Shown piece by piece: positions 17,959 through 26,834 of a stretch of 64,000 bases of DNA (the first letter of the stretch is position 1; each line of letters opens with the position of its first letter). The notes under the pieces are model-generated. The model did not search any database and was not told where the DNA came from. It saw nothing but the letters and a program-made list of their open reading frames with translations. Source of the stretch: Prochlorococcus sp. AG-347-K18 (GTDB taxonomy: Bacteria; Cyanobacteriota; Cyanobacteriia; PCC-6307; Cyanobiaceae); assembly GCA_003281365.1 (NCBI GenBank), contig QCCF01000002.1:1-64000 (forward strand), read 5' to 3'. Position numbers and translations under genes: made by a program.

Positions 17959-19260
17959 ATGAGTAAGGGATTTTACAAGAATCGAAGACTGAAGTCGTTT
18001 ATATTTCTTAGTGCTTGTTTTTTTGTAGCTATAGTTCCTCATGTTCACAAAATAAGAGTTTATTTTTACTTTATATTGACTATTTCTTTAGCGATTGCTT
18101 TTTACGGATTAATAGTTATTTCTAAAAATTTTCAAAGAAACAAAGCGCCAAATACATATACTAGCCGACTGAATAGTAGAGAGTTACCTTTGCTTGATAT
18201 ATTGGTTGCCGCTAGAGATGAAGAGAACGTTATAGAAAGATTAGTTGAAAGGTTAATTAATTTAGATTATCCAAAAAATAAATTAAATATTTACATAATA
18301 GATGATGGTAGTTCTGACAAAACGCCTTTAATTTTAGATCGATTGTCCAAACAATTTGAAAATTTAAAGATAGTAAGTCGTTCCCCAAATGCAGGCGGAG
18401 GGAAGTCAGGAGCTTTAAATTATGCTTTGAAATTTACTAATGGTGAATGGTTATTAGTTTTAGATGCTGATGCACAACTCAAAAAAGATTCTTTGATAAG
18501 GTTATTTAGTTTTGTAGAAGAGGGTGATTGGTCTGCTGTTCAATTAAGAAAATCAGTAACAAATACTAGCAAAAACTTTTTAACTTCATGTCAGTCCATG
18601 GAGATGGCTATGGACGCAATCTTTCAGTATGGAAGGTTATCAGTTTCTGGAGTTTCTGAACTAAGAGGAAATGGTCAATTAATTAAAAAAGAAATATTAA
18701 TGGCATGTGGTTCTTTTAATGAAGACACGGTTACGGATGATCTTGATTTAAGTTTACGATTACTATTATTAAAATCTAAAATTGGAATCTTATGGGATCC
18801 CCCGGTGATGGAAGAAGCAGTTGAGAATATAAATGCTCTGTTAGCACAAAGGCAAAGATGGGCAGAGGGCGGCTTGCAAAGATTCTTTGATTACGGTGAT
18901 CAATTAGTTACTAATAAAATTGATTATTTGCAGAAATTTGATTTAACTTACTTCTTCGTCCTGCAGTATGCACTGCCAATCATTTCTATTTTTGATTTAG
19001 CTCTCAGTATTGCTTTATTAGATTTACCAATTTACTGGCCTATTTCATTAACAGCTTTTACTTTATCTGGAATTGCATTTTGGTATGGATCATTTTGTAA
19101 AAGTGAAGTTCCTGTATTGCAAAAAGGAAATTTGCTGATGATATTTGTATCAGTTTTTTACTTATCACATTGGTTTTTAGTAATTCCTTGGGTGACAGTA
19201 AAAATGTCTATTTTCCCAAAAAAGATAAAGTGGCGTAAAACTCTACATACTGGCGTTTAA
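17959..19260 (+). CDS. Membrane GT2 glycosyltransferase, possible monoglucosyldiacylglycerol synthase
   Basis: A 433-residue inverting family 2 glycosyltransferase. Two N-terminal hydrophobic segments (about 12-55) precede the catalytic domain with ILVAARDEENVIERL near 76, IDDGSSDKTP near 114, VLDADAQL near 168, the TDDLDLSLRL motif near 255 and the QRQRWAEGG motif near 295; three to four membrane segments follow (about 330-415). This layout resembles the cyanobacterial glucosyl-diacylglycerol synthase (Sll1377 type) that makes the precursor of galactolipids. That assignment is an inference; a polysaccharide synthase is the alternative. It ends three bases before the convergent dnaX stop. Confidence 0.8.
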   Translation: MSKGFYKNRRLKSFIFLSACFFVAIVPHVHKIRVYFYFILTISLAIAFYGLIVISKNFQRNKAPNTYTSRLNSRELPLLDILVAARDEENVIERLVERLINLDYPKNKLNIYIIDDGSSDKTPLILDRLSKQFENLKIVSRSPNAGGGKSGALNYALKFTNGEWLLVLDADAQLKKDSLIRLFSFVEEGDWSAVQLRKSVTNTSKNFLTSCQSMEMAMDAIFQYGRLSVSGVSELRGNGQLIKKEILMACGSFNEDTVTDDLDLSLRLLLLKSKIGILWDPPVMEEAVENINALLAQRQRWAEGGLQRFFDYGDQLVTNKIDYLQKFDLTYFFVLQYALPIISIFDLALSIALLDLPIYWPISLTAFTLSGIAFWYGSFCKSEVPVLQKGNLLMIFVSVFYLSHWFLVIPWVTVKMSIFPKKIKWRKTLHTGV

Positions 19261-19263
19261 TTG

Positions 19264-21027
19264 TTATTCATCAACTTCTATAATCTGTCCATTAAAAAAA
19301 TTTGCTAGATTTTTTGAACTATCTTCATAGGTGTCTTCTTTAGATATTTTTGTTGAAAAATTAGTTTTTTGCTCAAATTTTTTAAATGTTTTTGGATCCT
19401 TTATTTCATTCTTTTTTGTTTCAATAGCGTTTTTTGGATTACTATTGGCTAATTCTTTTATAGAAAAATTGAGCATTATTTGGTCTCCAAAAATCTTTTT
19501 TATTGTATTTTCAATTATCACTTTTCTACTTTTTATCATATTCTCCCAGTTCGGAGATAATGCAATTGTGATTTTCTCAGAATCAAAACTTTCAAGTTCG
19601 GCTTGTTGTGAAAGTAACATTCTTGTAGAAGGTAACTCTAATTTTGAGAGAATTAATTCCCATTTATCCTTTAAATTATTAGGCTCAAGGTCTTTTGGGG
19701 TATTAGCAGAAATATTTACCATATTTTCTTGACCAAGACCATTAATATTTTCACACTTTTCGTCTTTTTTTATAACCAGCTCATCACTACTTAAATGTTC
19801 TTTGATGATTGGTTTTTGAATTTCGTTATAAATATTTTCTTTATTATTTATTCGTTCATTGTTTTTGCTTTCATGCTTCTCCACAATCTCATTATTTTTA
19901 TTTTTTTGCTCATTTTCAAAATTATTTTTCCATTGATTGTTTAGGATGCCGGTTAAATGTATTTCAAGCCAAAGCCTTGGATTATCACTTGTTTTGATTT
20001 GATATTCAATATTTCTAAGGTTATTATGCCAATTTATTATCGTTGATTTCTGTATTGTTTTTGAGATTTTATCTAATTCATCTTGAAATTCATCAGATGT
20101 ATAATAAAGATCCGAATATATATTATTTTTAGTATGAAGTAGTAGATCTCTTGTTATATTTAATAGTCCTACAATTATTTGATGGGGTTCGTTTCCAGCA
20201 TCATATAATTTGTTGCATGTGATTATTAATGACTCGGGATTATTTGCGATTAATGCTTTAATCAGATTTGTTAATTCAATTTCTGAAACTTCTCCTAGTA
20301 AGCTTTGAATATTTTTGACTGTTATACCCTCTGGCAGAAGATTAAGTTGTTCAAGAAGGCTTTGTGCATCTCTCATCCCTCCATTTGATCTTTTTGCAAT
20401 CATTTTTAATGCTTGATCATCATATTGAATGTCTTCTTTTTCGGCTATTTCTGATAAATGTTTAATAATATCACTAGGGCTTATTCTTCTAAAATCAAAC
20501 TTTTGACATCTACTTTGAATAGTATTTAGTACTCTTTCAGGATTTGTGGTAGCAAGAATAAACACAACTCTTGAGGGTGGTTCTTCAATAGTTTTGAGTA
20601 AAGCATTTGAAGCTGCTGTTGAAAGCATATGACATTCATCAATAACGTATACTTTCCATGTTGCTTGAGTAGGAGCAAATCTTGCTCTTTCTATAATTTC
20701 TCTTATATTTTCAACTCCTGTATTTGATGCTGCATCAATCTCGATAATATCCAATGCATTACCATCTGTAATTTGTTTACATAAGTCACATTTACCACAA
20801 GGATTTATTGTTGGATGTTCGAAGGCTTGGCAGTTTAGAGATTTTGCAAATATTCTTGCACTTGATGTTTTGCCAGTACCTCTCGGGCCATTAAACAGAT
20901 ATGCAGGAGCAATTTTATTTGTTAAAAGTGCTTGCTTAAGAGTAACAGATATAAAATTTTGCCCAACCAGTTGGTCTAGGTTATTTGGTCTATATTTTTG
21001 ATGAAAAGGTCTATGAATATTGGACAT
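19264..21027 (-). CDS. dnaX: DNA polymerase III subunits gamma/tau
   Basis: Clamp-loader ATPase of the replisome. The 587-residue tau-length frame has Walker A FNGPRGTGKTS at 45-55, a zinc module with Cys at about 66, 77, 80 and 83, a DEAH-like VIDECHML near 128 and the sensor-1 region FILATTNPERVL. Domain III ends near 365; beyond it lies a Lys/Asn/Glu-rich low-complexity linker (about 370-430) and a C-terminal domain resembling the polymerase-binding part of tau. No intein interrupts it. Two A7 runs in the linker could allow frameshifting to a gamma-like product (see findings). Confidence 0.96.
   Translation of the reverse strand: MSNIHRPFHQKYRPNNLDQLVGQNFISVTLKQALLTNKIAPAYLFNGPRGTGKTSSARIFAKSLNCQAFEHPTINPCGKCDLCKQITDGNALDIIEIDAASNTGVENIREIIERARFAPTQATWKVYVIDECHMLSTAASNALLKTIEEPPSRVVFILATTNPERVLNTIQSRCQKFDFRRISPSDIIKHLSEIAEKEDIQYDDQALKMIAKRSNGGMRDAQSLLEQLNLLPEGITVKNIQSLLGEVSEIELTNLIKALIANNPESLIITCNKLYDAGNEPHQIIVGLLNITRDLLLHTKNNIYSDLYYTSDEFQDELDKISKTIQKSTIINWHNNLRNIEYQIKTSDNPRLWLEIHLTGILNNQWKNNFENEQKNKNNEIVEKHESKNNERINNKENIYNEIQKPIIKEHLSSDELVIKKDEKCENINGLGQENMVNISANTPKDLEPNNLKDKWELILSKLELPSTRMLLSQQAELESFDSEKITIALSPNWENMIKSRKVIIENTIKKIFGDQIMLNFSIKELANSNPKNAIETKKNEIKDPKTFKKFEQKTNFSTKISKEDTYEDSSKNLANFFNGQIIEVDE
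19765..19771 (-). other. dnaX: A7 slippery heptamer in dnaX with a nearby -1 stop
   Basis: On the minus strand the codons ATA AAA AAA contain the perfect -1 heptamer A-AAA-AAA. After a -1 slip the reading continues with four codons (Arg, Arg, Lys, Val) and stops at TGA, giving a product of about 425 residues, near the size of E. coli gamma. No strong internal Shine-Dalgarno-like signal is visible upstream. Frameshifting is hypothetical. Confidence 0.35.
19901..19907 (-). other. dnaX: A7 run in dnaX followed directly by a -1 frame stop
   Basis: Read on the minus strand, the codons CAA AAA AAT contain A7 (residues about 374-376). A -1 slip here would place TAA as the next codon. It lies just past the end of the conserved clamp-loader domains, so the product would be gamma-like. 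Seen directly; the slip itself is hypothetical. Confidence 0.3.
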
Positions 21028-21081
21028 TTATTCTTCAATAATAAGAAAATTTAGGATTTAGTTGCAATTAAACTCTACTTT

Positions 21082-22449
21082 TTACGCAGACTCTTTTATG
21101 ATTCTTTTTGATCCAGAGGGTAGTTTAACAATTTTGGATGAGAATAGACTATCCACCATTTTTTTTGTAATTGTGAATTTTTTTATATTTTCTTCAGAAG
21201 GTAAGGTGTACATTATGTCTAGCATTAGTTCCTCAATTATTGATCTTAATGCTCTCGCCCCTGTTTTTCTTTTATAAGCTTCATTTGCAATTGCTTCAAC
21301 AGAATCAGATTCAAATTCTAATTCAACATTATCCATACTTAGTAAGGTTTTGAATTGTTTTACCAGTGCATCTCTTGGTTGAGTAAGAATAGATTCTAAA
21401 GTTTCTTTAGTCAGACGATCTAAAACAGCACAAACCGGAATTCTTCCAATGAATTCTGGAATTAGTCCATATTTTACTAAATCATCTAATTCTAAATTTT
21501 TAAGGGAATCTCTTGGATCTACTATTTTTTTTGTATCAACTTTATTTTGATCAACATCGGTGGTGAATCCAATCGAGTGTTTACCCATACGTTTTTGAAC
21601 TATATCCTCTAAACCTATAAAAGCACCCCCGCAAATAAATAAAATTTGACTTGTATCAATTTGGATACAGTCATGATAAGGATGTTTTCTACCTCCTTGC
21701 GGTGGAACATTGGCAATTGTGCCTTCAAGCATCTTTAATAATGCTTGCTGTACTCCTTCTCCAGAGACATCTCTAGTGATTGATGGATTCTCACTTTTTC
21801 TAGCAATCTTATCTATTTCATCTATATAAATAATTCCTTTTTGAGCTAGTTCTACATTCATTTCTGATTTCTGTAGAAGTCTTAAAAGTATATTTTCAAC
21901 ATCCTCTCCTACATATCCAGCTTCTGTTAAGGTCGTTGCATCAGCCACTGCGAAAGGAACATCTAGAAACTCAGCTAGAGTTTGCGCCAATAGGGTTTTC
22001 CCACTCCCAGTTGGACCGATGAGTAAAATATTCGATTTTTGCAATTTTGTTGCTTCTGAATCCTTTGAATTGCTATTTTTATTTTCTTCTTTAATTTTCC
22101 AAGCTAATCTTTTGTAATGGTTGTAAACGGCTACTGATAATATTTTTTTTGCAGATTCTTGTCCAACGACCTGATTATCAAGAAAACTTTTTATTTCTAA
22201 AGGTTTAGGAATTGAAGATAATTCTAAAGGAATAGATTTTTTTGGATTATCAGTTGGTAATTTCTTATTTACTTGTGGCGAATTATTTTTGTTCGTTTGA
22301 TTATCAAGAAGTTCTTCATCGAGAATTTCATTACAAAGATCAATGCACTCATCACAGATATAAACGCCAGGACCAGCTATGAGCTTTCTAACTTGGTCTT
22401 GTGATTTCCCACAAAATGAACATTTAAGATGGGCGTCGAATTTAGCCAT
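21082..22449 (-). CDS. clpX: ATP-dependent Clp protease ATP-binding subunit ClpX
   Basis: AAA+ unfoldase that feeds substrates to ClpP. It has 455 residues. The N-terminal zinc-binding domain has Cys10, Cys13, Cys32 and Cys35 (CSFCGK and CDEC). Walker A is GPTGSGKT near 145-152, Walker B is [11 protein letters not shown] near 205, and the ClpP-contacting loop and sensor-2 region ([17 protein letters not shown]-like) lie near 415. It follows clpP by 105 bp on the same strand; together with tig this is the widespread tig-clpP-clpX arrangement. Confidence 0.97.
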   Translation of the reverse strand: MAKFDAHLKCSFCGKSQDQVRKLIAGPGVYICDECIDLCNEILDEELLDNQTNKNNSPQVNKKLPTDNPKKSIPLELSSIPKPLEIKSFLDNQVVGQESAKKILSVAVYNHYKRLAWKIKEENKNSNSKDSEATKLQKSNILLIGPTGSGKTLLAQTLAEFLDVPFAVADATTLTEAGYVGEDVENILLRLLQKSEMNVELAQKGIIYIDEIDKIARKSENPSITRDVSGEGVQQALLKMLEGTIANVPPQGGRKHPYHDCIQIDTSQILFICGGAFIGLEDIVQKRMGKHSIGFTTDVDQNKVDTKKIVDPRDSLKNLELDDLVKYGLIPEFIGRIPVCAVLDRLTKETLESILTQPRDALVKQFKTLLSMDNVELEFESDSVEAIANEAYKRKTGARALRSIIEELMLDIMYTLPSEENIKKFTITKKMVDSLFSSKIVKLPSGSKRIIKESA

Positions 22450-22554
22450 CGTTTATTAAAGTCTAAAATTAAAGGTTTTAAATAATACCTATTCACTAGG
22501 ATTGCTTATAATTATCGATTCGTCATCATATTTTTAAAAAATCAGTACCCCTTG

Positions 22555-23199
22555 TCACTTTTTGATAACTTTATCAATCAATCCATATTCGACTGCTTCT
22601 GAAGGAGATAAAAAATAATCTCTTTCTGTATCTTCATTAATTTTTTCTAATGGTTGGCCTGTATGTTCTGCTAAAAGCGAATTTAATGTTTTCTTGAGAA
22701 AAAGTATTTCTTTAGCTTGTATTTCAATCTCTACTGCTTGACCTTGTGCACCTCCAAGAGGCTGATGAATCATAATCCTAGAATTTGGTAAAGCCAATCT
22801 TTTCCCCTTTGTTCCTCCAGAAAGTAGAAATGCCCCCATACTAGCAGCTACTCCAAAGCATATTGTCACTACATCAGGGGATATTTGTTGCATAGTATCG
22901 TATATGGCCATTCCTGCAGTTACTGAGCCTCCAGGAGAATTGATATATATTTGTATATCCTTTTCTGGATCTTCAGCTTCAAGAAATAATAATTGTGCAA
23001 CAAGTGAGTCGGATACTTGATCATTAATTCCAGTACCTAAAAAAATTATTCTCTCCCTCAATAGTCTTGAATAAATATCAAAAGCTCTTTCTCCTCTGCC
23101 TGATTGTTCTATAACGGTAGGAACAGCAGCAATAGCTTTATTATTACTTGCGTAAGAACTTCTTGAGCTTTGGATTAAATGTTTTTTTTCTGAGTTCAC
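22555..23199 (-). CDS. clpP: ATP-dependent Clp protease proteolytic subunit (ClpP, ClpX partner)
   Basis: Serine protease of the Clp complex, 214 residues with a 30-residue N-terminal extension before the core. The nucleophile is Ser120 in [11 protein letters not shown] and the histidine is His145 in MIHQPLGG; the Asp lies near 194 in the ERDYFLS segment. [15 protein letters not shown] near 88 is canonical. Linkage to clpX and tig indicates the ClpP2-type paralogue of cyanobacteria; the other clpP/clpR genes are not in the window. Its start codon is 67 bp from the end of tig. Confidence 0.96.
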   Translation of the reverse strand: MNSEKKHLIQSSRSSYASNNKAIAAVPTVIEQSGRGERAFDIYSRLLRERIIFLGTGINDQVSDSLVAQLLFLEAEDPEKDIQIYINSPGGSVTAGMAIYDTMQQISPDVVTICFGVAASMGAFLLSGGTKGKRLALPNSRIMIHQPLGGAQGQAVEIEIQAKEILFLKKTLNSLLAEHTGQPLEKINEDTERDYFLSPSEAVEYGLIDKVIKK

Positions 23200-23265
23200 A
23201 AATTAATTTTCGTCTTAATAAACAATTTAAGGGGTTTTTGTTTAATTAGTAGGAAATTTCATAAA

Positions 23266-24699
23266 TTATTTTTTTTCTTTTTTATTTTGAGTTTTTGTGT
23301 TTTTTGTAGTTTTGGAGGTTTTGGTCGTAGTTTTTGTGTTTTTTGTAGTTTTGGAGGTTTTGGTAGCTTTAGAAGTTTTTGTGGTTTTTTCTTTTACTTC
23401 AGAATTTTCTTCAAGCCAAATTATTAATTTTTCTTTGAGTAAATCGTTACTAATTACTTCTGTTAATTTTTTAATATCTATTTGTTTTGAAGATTGAGAG
23501 ATTGCATCTTCATATTCTTTCATTTTTAAATCAATTTCATCTTTCTCAACTGTTATATTTTCTTTTTCAGCTAATGCTTTTAGAGCTAAATTTCTTTGAA
23601 CATTTTTTTCAGCCTGAGGCCTTGTTGACTCAGCTAGTGACTTAACTAATTCCGGAGTGAAAGTAGATTTAACATCAAGACCTTGTTGAGCAAATCTTTG
23701 AGCGGTTTGTTCAATATTATTCCTCACCTCTATATCAATCATAGATTTTGGAATTTCAGCAACTAATTCTTTTGTTAAAGCATCTAATAAAGCTTCAATT
23801 CTTATATCTTTTTGAGTTTTTTCAAAATTATCTTTAAGTTGCTTTTCAATATCTTTCTTTAACTCTTTTAATGATTCCTTGTTACCAGACTGTTTTGCAA
23901 AATCATCATTTAGTTCAGGTAATTCTTTTTCCTTAAGATCCTTAAGATTTACTTCAAAGATTGCCTCTTTACCTCTTGAATCTTCATGAGAATAATCTTC
24001 AGGAAATTTAAGATTAAGTTTCTTAGTATCACCAATTTTCATCTTTATAATTCCTTCAACGAATCCGGGAATCATTTTGTTCTTTTCTAACTCAAGATCC
24101 ATTGATTCACTTGTTCCACCATCAATCTCCTTACCAGAATCTTTGTATTTTCCTTTAAAACTAATTACAGCAATATCTCCTAATTTCGCTGCTCTATTGG
24201 TTACTGGAATAATATTTGCAAACTGACTTCTAGATTTTTCAAGCGCTTCATCTATGGACTTAGGATCAAACTTTGTTTTTGAGATTTCAACACTTAGTCC
24301 TTTGGATTTTTTAAGTTTTAATTCTGGGGCAACATCAGTTTGAAGAGTAACCTTAAGTGATTTTTCAGGACTAAACTTTGAAAGTAAAGATTCAAATCCA
24401 TCTACCAATTCTGGTTCACTTAGTGGCTCTATAGATTTTATTTTTAACGCTTCTTGCCATGATTTATCAATAATTTTTTCCAGAGCAGAAGCATGTAATT
24501 GTGTGATGCCAATTCTTTGGATTAAGACTTGTTTAGGAATCTTACCAAGTCTAAATCCCGGAATTTTAGCCGAACGACTGATAGAACTGATTGTTTCATT
24601 TACGCACGTTTTGCATATTTCAGATGGTATTTCTAATTCGAATGAGATTCTACTTTGAGGCAGAGGAGTTGTTTTGACTATGAGTGCATCTTTAGCCAT
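23266..24699 (-). CDS. tig: Trigger factor
   Basis: Ribosome-associated chaperone and peptidyl-prolyl isomerase. The 477 residues include the N-terminal ribosome-binding domain with the signature GFRLGKIPKQVL at about 49-60 (family G-F-R-x-G-x-x-P), the FKBP-like domain (about 165-250, with LEKNKMIPGFVEGIIKMKIGD) and the helical C-terminal domain up to about 430. The last 40 residues are an added tail made almost only of Lys, Thr, Ser and Asn in repeats such as KTSKTTKNTK, encoded by a DNA direct repeat. It heads the tig-clpP-clpX group. Confidence 0.95.
   Translation of the reverse strand: MAKDALIVKTTPLPQSRISFELEIPSEICKTCVNETISSISRSAKIPGFRLGKIPKQVLIQRIGITQLHASALEKIIDKSWQEALKIKSIEPLSEPELVDGFESLLSKFSPEKSLKVTLQTDVAPELKLKKSKGLSVEISKTKFDPKSIDEALEKSRSQFANIIPVTNRAAKLGDIAVISFKGKYKDSGKEIDGGTSESMDLELEKNKMIPGFVEGIIKMKIGDTKKLNLKFPEDYSHEDSRGKEAIFEVNLKDLKEKELPELNDDFAKQSGNKESLKELKKDIEKQLKDNFEKTQKDIRIEALLDALTKELVAEIPKSMIDIEVRNNIEQTAQRFAQQGLDVKSTFTPELVKSLAESTRPQAEKNVQRNLALKALAEKENITVEKDEIDLKMKEYEDAISQSSKQIDIKKLTEVISNDLLKEKLIIWLEENSEVKEKTTKTSKATKTSKTTKNTKTTTKTSKTTKNTKTQNKKEKK
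23291..23364. repeat. tig: 35 bp tandem direct repeat in the tig tail
   Basis: Two identical 35 bp copies occupy 23291-23325 and 23330-23364, with a 39 bp period (13 codons). They encode the repeated Lys/Thr/Ser-rich tail of trigger factor. Because the period is a multiple of three, gain or loss of a copy keeps the frame. Further degenerate units continue to about 23395. Confidence 0.85.
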
Positions 24700-24823
24700 G
24701 TTTTTCTGAGTTATTACTATGAACCGAATCTTAATTATTTCACATTATGTGATTTCCTTGAAAGTAAATTTTTTGATAAAGTAAAAAAAATAGTCAATCT
24801 ATTTATAAAAATCATCTTAAAGA

Positions 24824-25855
24824 GTGAGACAATCTCCGTATTTGCCTAATAGGCCATTAAAAGTTGCTGTTTTAGGTTCTTCAGGTGCTGTGGGATCTGA
24901 ATTGCTAAAAATTCTTGAACAACGTGATTTCCCAATATCAGAATTGATCTTGCTTTCATCAGAGCGTTCAGAAGGAAAAAAAATTATTTGGAAAGATGAA
25001 GAATTAGTTACAAAAAAAACAACTAAGGAAGAATTTAAGAATCTTGATTTAGTTTTGGCTTCAGCTGGCGGAAGCATTTCAAAAAAATGGTTGTCTACCA
25101 TTATTGATCAAAATGCTTTACTGATAGATAATTCAAGTGCTTTCAGATTAGATAAGAACGTTCCTCTTATAGTCCCCGAAGTTAATGCTAGTGACGTACT
25201 TAATCATGATGGGGTAATAGCGAATCCAAACTGCACTACCATTTTGTTGACATTAGTTTTAGCTCCATTAAACAAACTTTCGACTATTCAAAGAGTTATT
25301 GTCTCAACATATCAATCTGTCAGTGGTGCAGGCCAACTGGCGATGGAGGAACTAAAACTTTTAACTGAACAATATCTTCAAGGAAATCCTCAAAAAAGTG
25401 AAGTTTTGCCATACTCCCTTGCTTTTAATTTGTTTTTACATAATTCCCCTATGCTTTCAAATAATTACTGCGAAGAAGAGATGAAAATGGTTAATGAGAC
25501 AAGGAAAATATTAAATATTCCTGACTTAAAGCTCTCTGCTACATGTGTTCGAGTCCCAGTACTGAGAGCACATTCTGAATCGATCAATATTGAATTTGCC
25601 GATGTAGTTGAGACTAAAGATGCTCTTGAAGAATTAAAAAAATCTCCTGGAATTGAAGTTATTGAGGATTACAAAAATAATAGATTTCCTATGCCAAATG
25701 ACGTTATGGGAAGGGATAATGTTGCTGTTGGCAGGCTAAGAACTGATATAAGTCAGCCTCATGGATTAGAATTATGGTTATGTGGAGATCAAATAAGAAA
25801 AGGAGCAGCTCTGAATGCTGTTCAAATAGCTGAGTTATTAATTCCAAAAAAATGA
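24824..25855 (+). CDS. asd: Aspartate-semialdehyde dehydrogenase
   Basis: Reduces aspartyl phosphate to aspartate semialdehyde, the branch point to lysine, threonine and methionine. It has 343 residues and uses a GTG start that places the NADP motif [15 protein letters not shown] at 14-28. The catalytic cysteine is Cys137 in ANPNCTT; SGAGQ near 171 and [11 protein letters not shown] near 246 are substrate and catalytic elements. The stop overlaps the dapA start by four bases (ATGA), indicating translational coupling. The 124 bp upstream are shared with the divergent tig promoter. Confidence 0.95.
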   Translation: MRQSPYLPNRPLKVAVLGSSGAVGSELLKILEQRDFPISELILLSSERSEGKKIIWKDEELVTKKTTKEEFKNLDLVLASAGGSISKKWLSTIIDQNALLIDNSSAFRLDKNVPLIVPEVNASDVLNHDGVIANPNCTTILLTLVLAPLNKLSTIQRVIVSTYQSVSGAGQLAMEELKLLTEQYLQGNPQKSEVLPYSLAFNLFLHNSPMLSNNYCEEEMKMVNETRKILNIPDLKLSATCVRVPVLRAHSESINIEFADVVETKDALEELKKSPGIEVIEDYKNNRFPMPNDVMGRDNVAVGRLRTDISQPHGLELWLCGDQIRKGAALNAVQIAELLIPKK

Positions 25856-26754
25856 TTACAGACAAAACTGAGTGTAATAATCCACTATTTGGAAGAATAT
25901 TGACTGCAATGGTTACTCCATTTACTGAGAATGGAGATGTAGATTATGAACTAGCTATAAAACTTTCAAATTATCTTTTTGAGAACGGTTCCGATGGAAT
26001 TGTGTTGTGCGGTACTACTGGAGAATCTCCGACTCTTTCATGGGCGGAACAGCATGATTTATTTATTGCGGTAAAAGGATCTTTGGATGCAAGCTGTAAA
26101 GTAATAGTTGGCACTGGTAGCAATTGTACAAGCGAAGCTGTGGAGGCGACAAAAAAAGCTTACGACTCTGGTGCCGACGGTGCTTTGGTCGTTGTTCCTT
26201 ATTACAATAAGCCGCCTCAAGAAGGTCTTTATAAACATTTCAGTTCTATTGCTAAATCTGCAAAGGATTTGCCTCTTATGCTCTACAACATTCCTGGCAG
26301 GACTGGATGCAATTTATTACCTGATACTGTGAAGAAACTTATGGATTTCTCAAATATTCTCAGTATTAAAGCTGCAAGCGGTAGAATAGAGGAAGTAACA
26401 GAACTAAGAGCTATTTGTGGCTCCGAACTCTCTGTATATAGTGGCGACGATTCATTGTTGCTTCCAATGTTATCTGTAGGTGCTGTAGGAGTAGTAAGTG
26501 TTGCAAGTCATTTAGTTGGATTGCAATTGAAAGAGATGATTAATTTTTTTCAAAGTGGAAAGGTTTCCAATGCTCTTGCTATTCATGAAAAACTTCAGCC
26601 TCTTTTCAAAGCACTCTTTATGACTACTAATCCAATCCCAATTAAGGCTGCTTTGGAGCTATCGGGATGGGATGTAGGTAATCCTAGAAGTCCTTTGTCA
26701 CCTTTAACCAATGACATGAAAAAGCAACTATCTTTTATCCTGAATTCCCTATAA
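25852..26754 (+). CDS. dapA: 4-hydroxy-tetrahydrodipicolinate synthase
   Basis: Condenses aspartate semialdehyde and pyruvate, the first committed step to diaminopimelate and lysine. The 300-residue TIM barrel has [10 protein letters not shown] at 54-63, Tyr145 in LYNIPGRTG, and the Schiff-base Lys173 in LSIKAASG. It overlaps asd by four bases. A TCCCTA/TAGGGA palindrome surrounds the stop codon (26746-26760), but without a clear T-run. RNase J follows after 80 bp and may be read through from this unit. Confidence 0.97.
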   Translation: MITDKTECNNPLFGRILTAMVTPFTENGDVDYELAIKLSNYLFENGSDGIVLCGTTGESPTLSWAEQHDLFIAVKGSLDASCKVIVGTGSNCTSEAVEATKKAYDSGADGALVVVPYYNKPPQEGLYKHFSSIAKSAKDLPLMLYNIPGRTGCNLLPDTVKKLMDFSNILSIKAASGRIEEVTELRAICGSELSVYSGDDSLLLPMLSVGAVGVVSVASHLVGLQLKEMINFFQSGKVSNALAIHEKLQPLFKALFMTTNPIPIKAALELSGWDVGNPRSPLSPLTNDMKKQLSFILNSL

Positions 26755-26834
26755 TAGGGATTATATTTAACTTGATAATTAAATTTAAATAAACCTTATT
26801 TGATTACAAGCAGGCCTTCATAAATTTCAAAATT

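Noticed and set aside
26746-26760. TCCCTA/TAGGGA hairpin as terminator of asd-dapA
   Set aside because: It spans the dapA stop codon and is not followed by a run of T, so intrinsic termination is doubtful.
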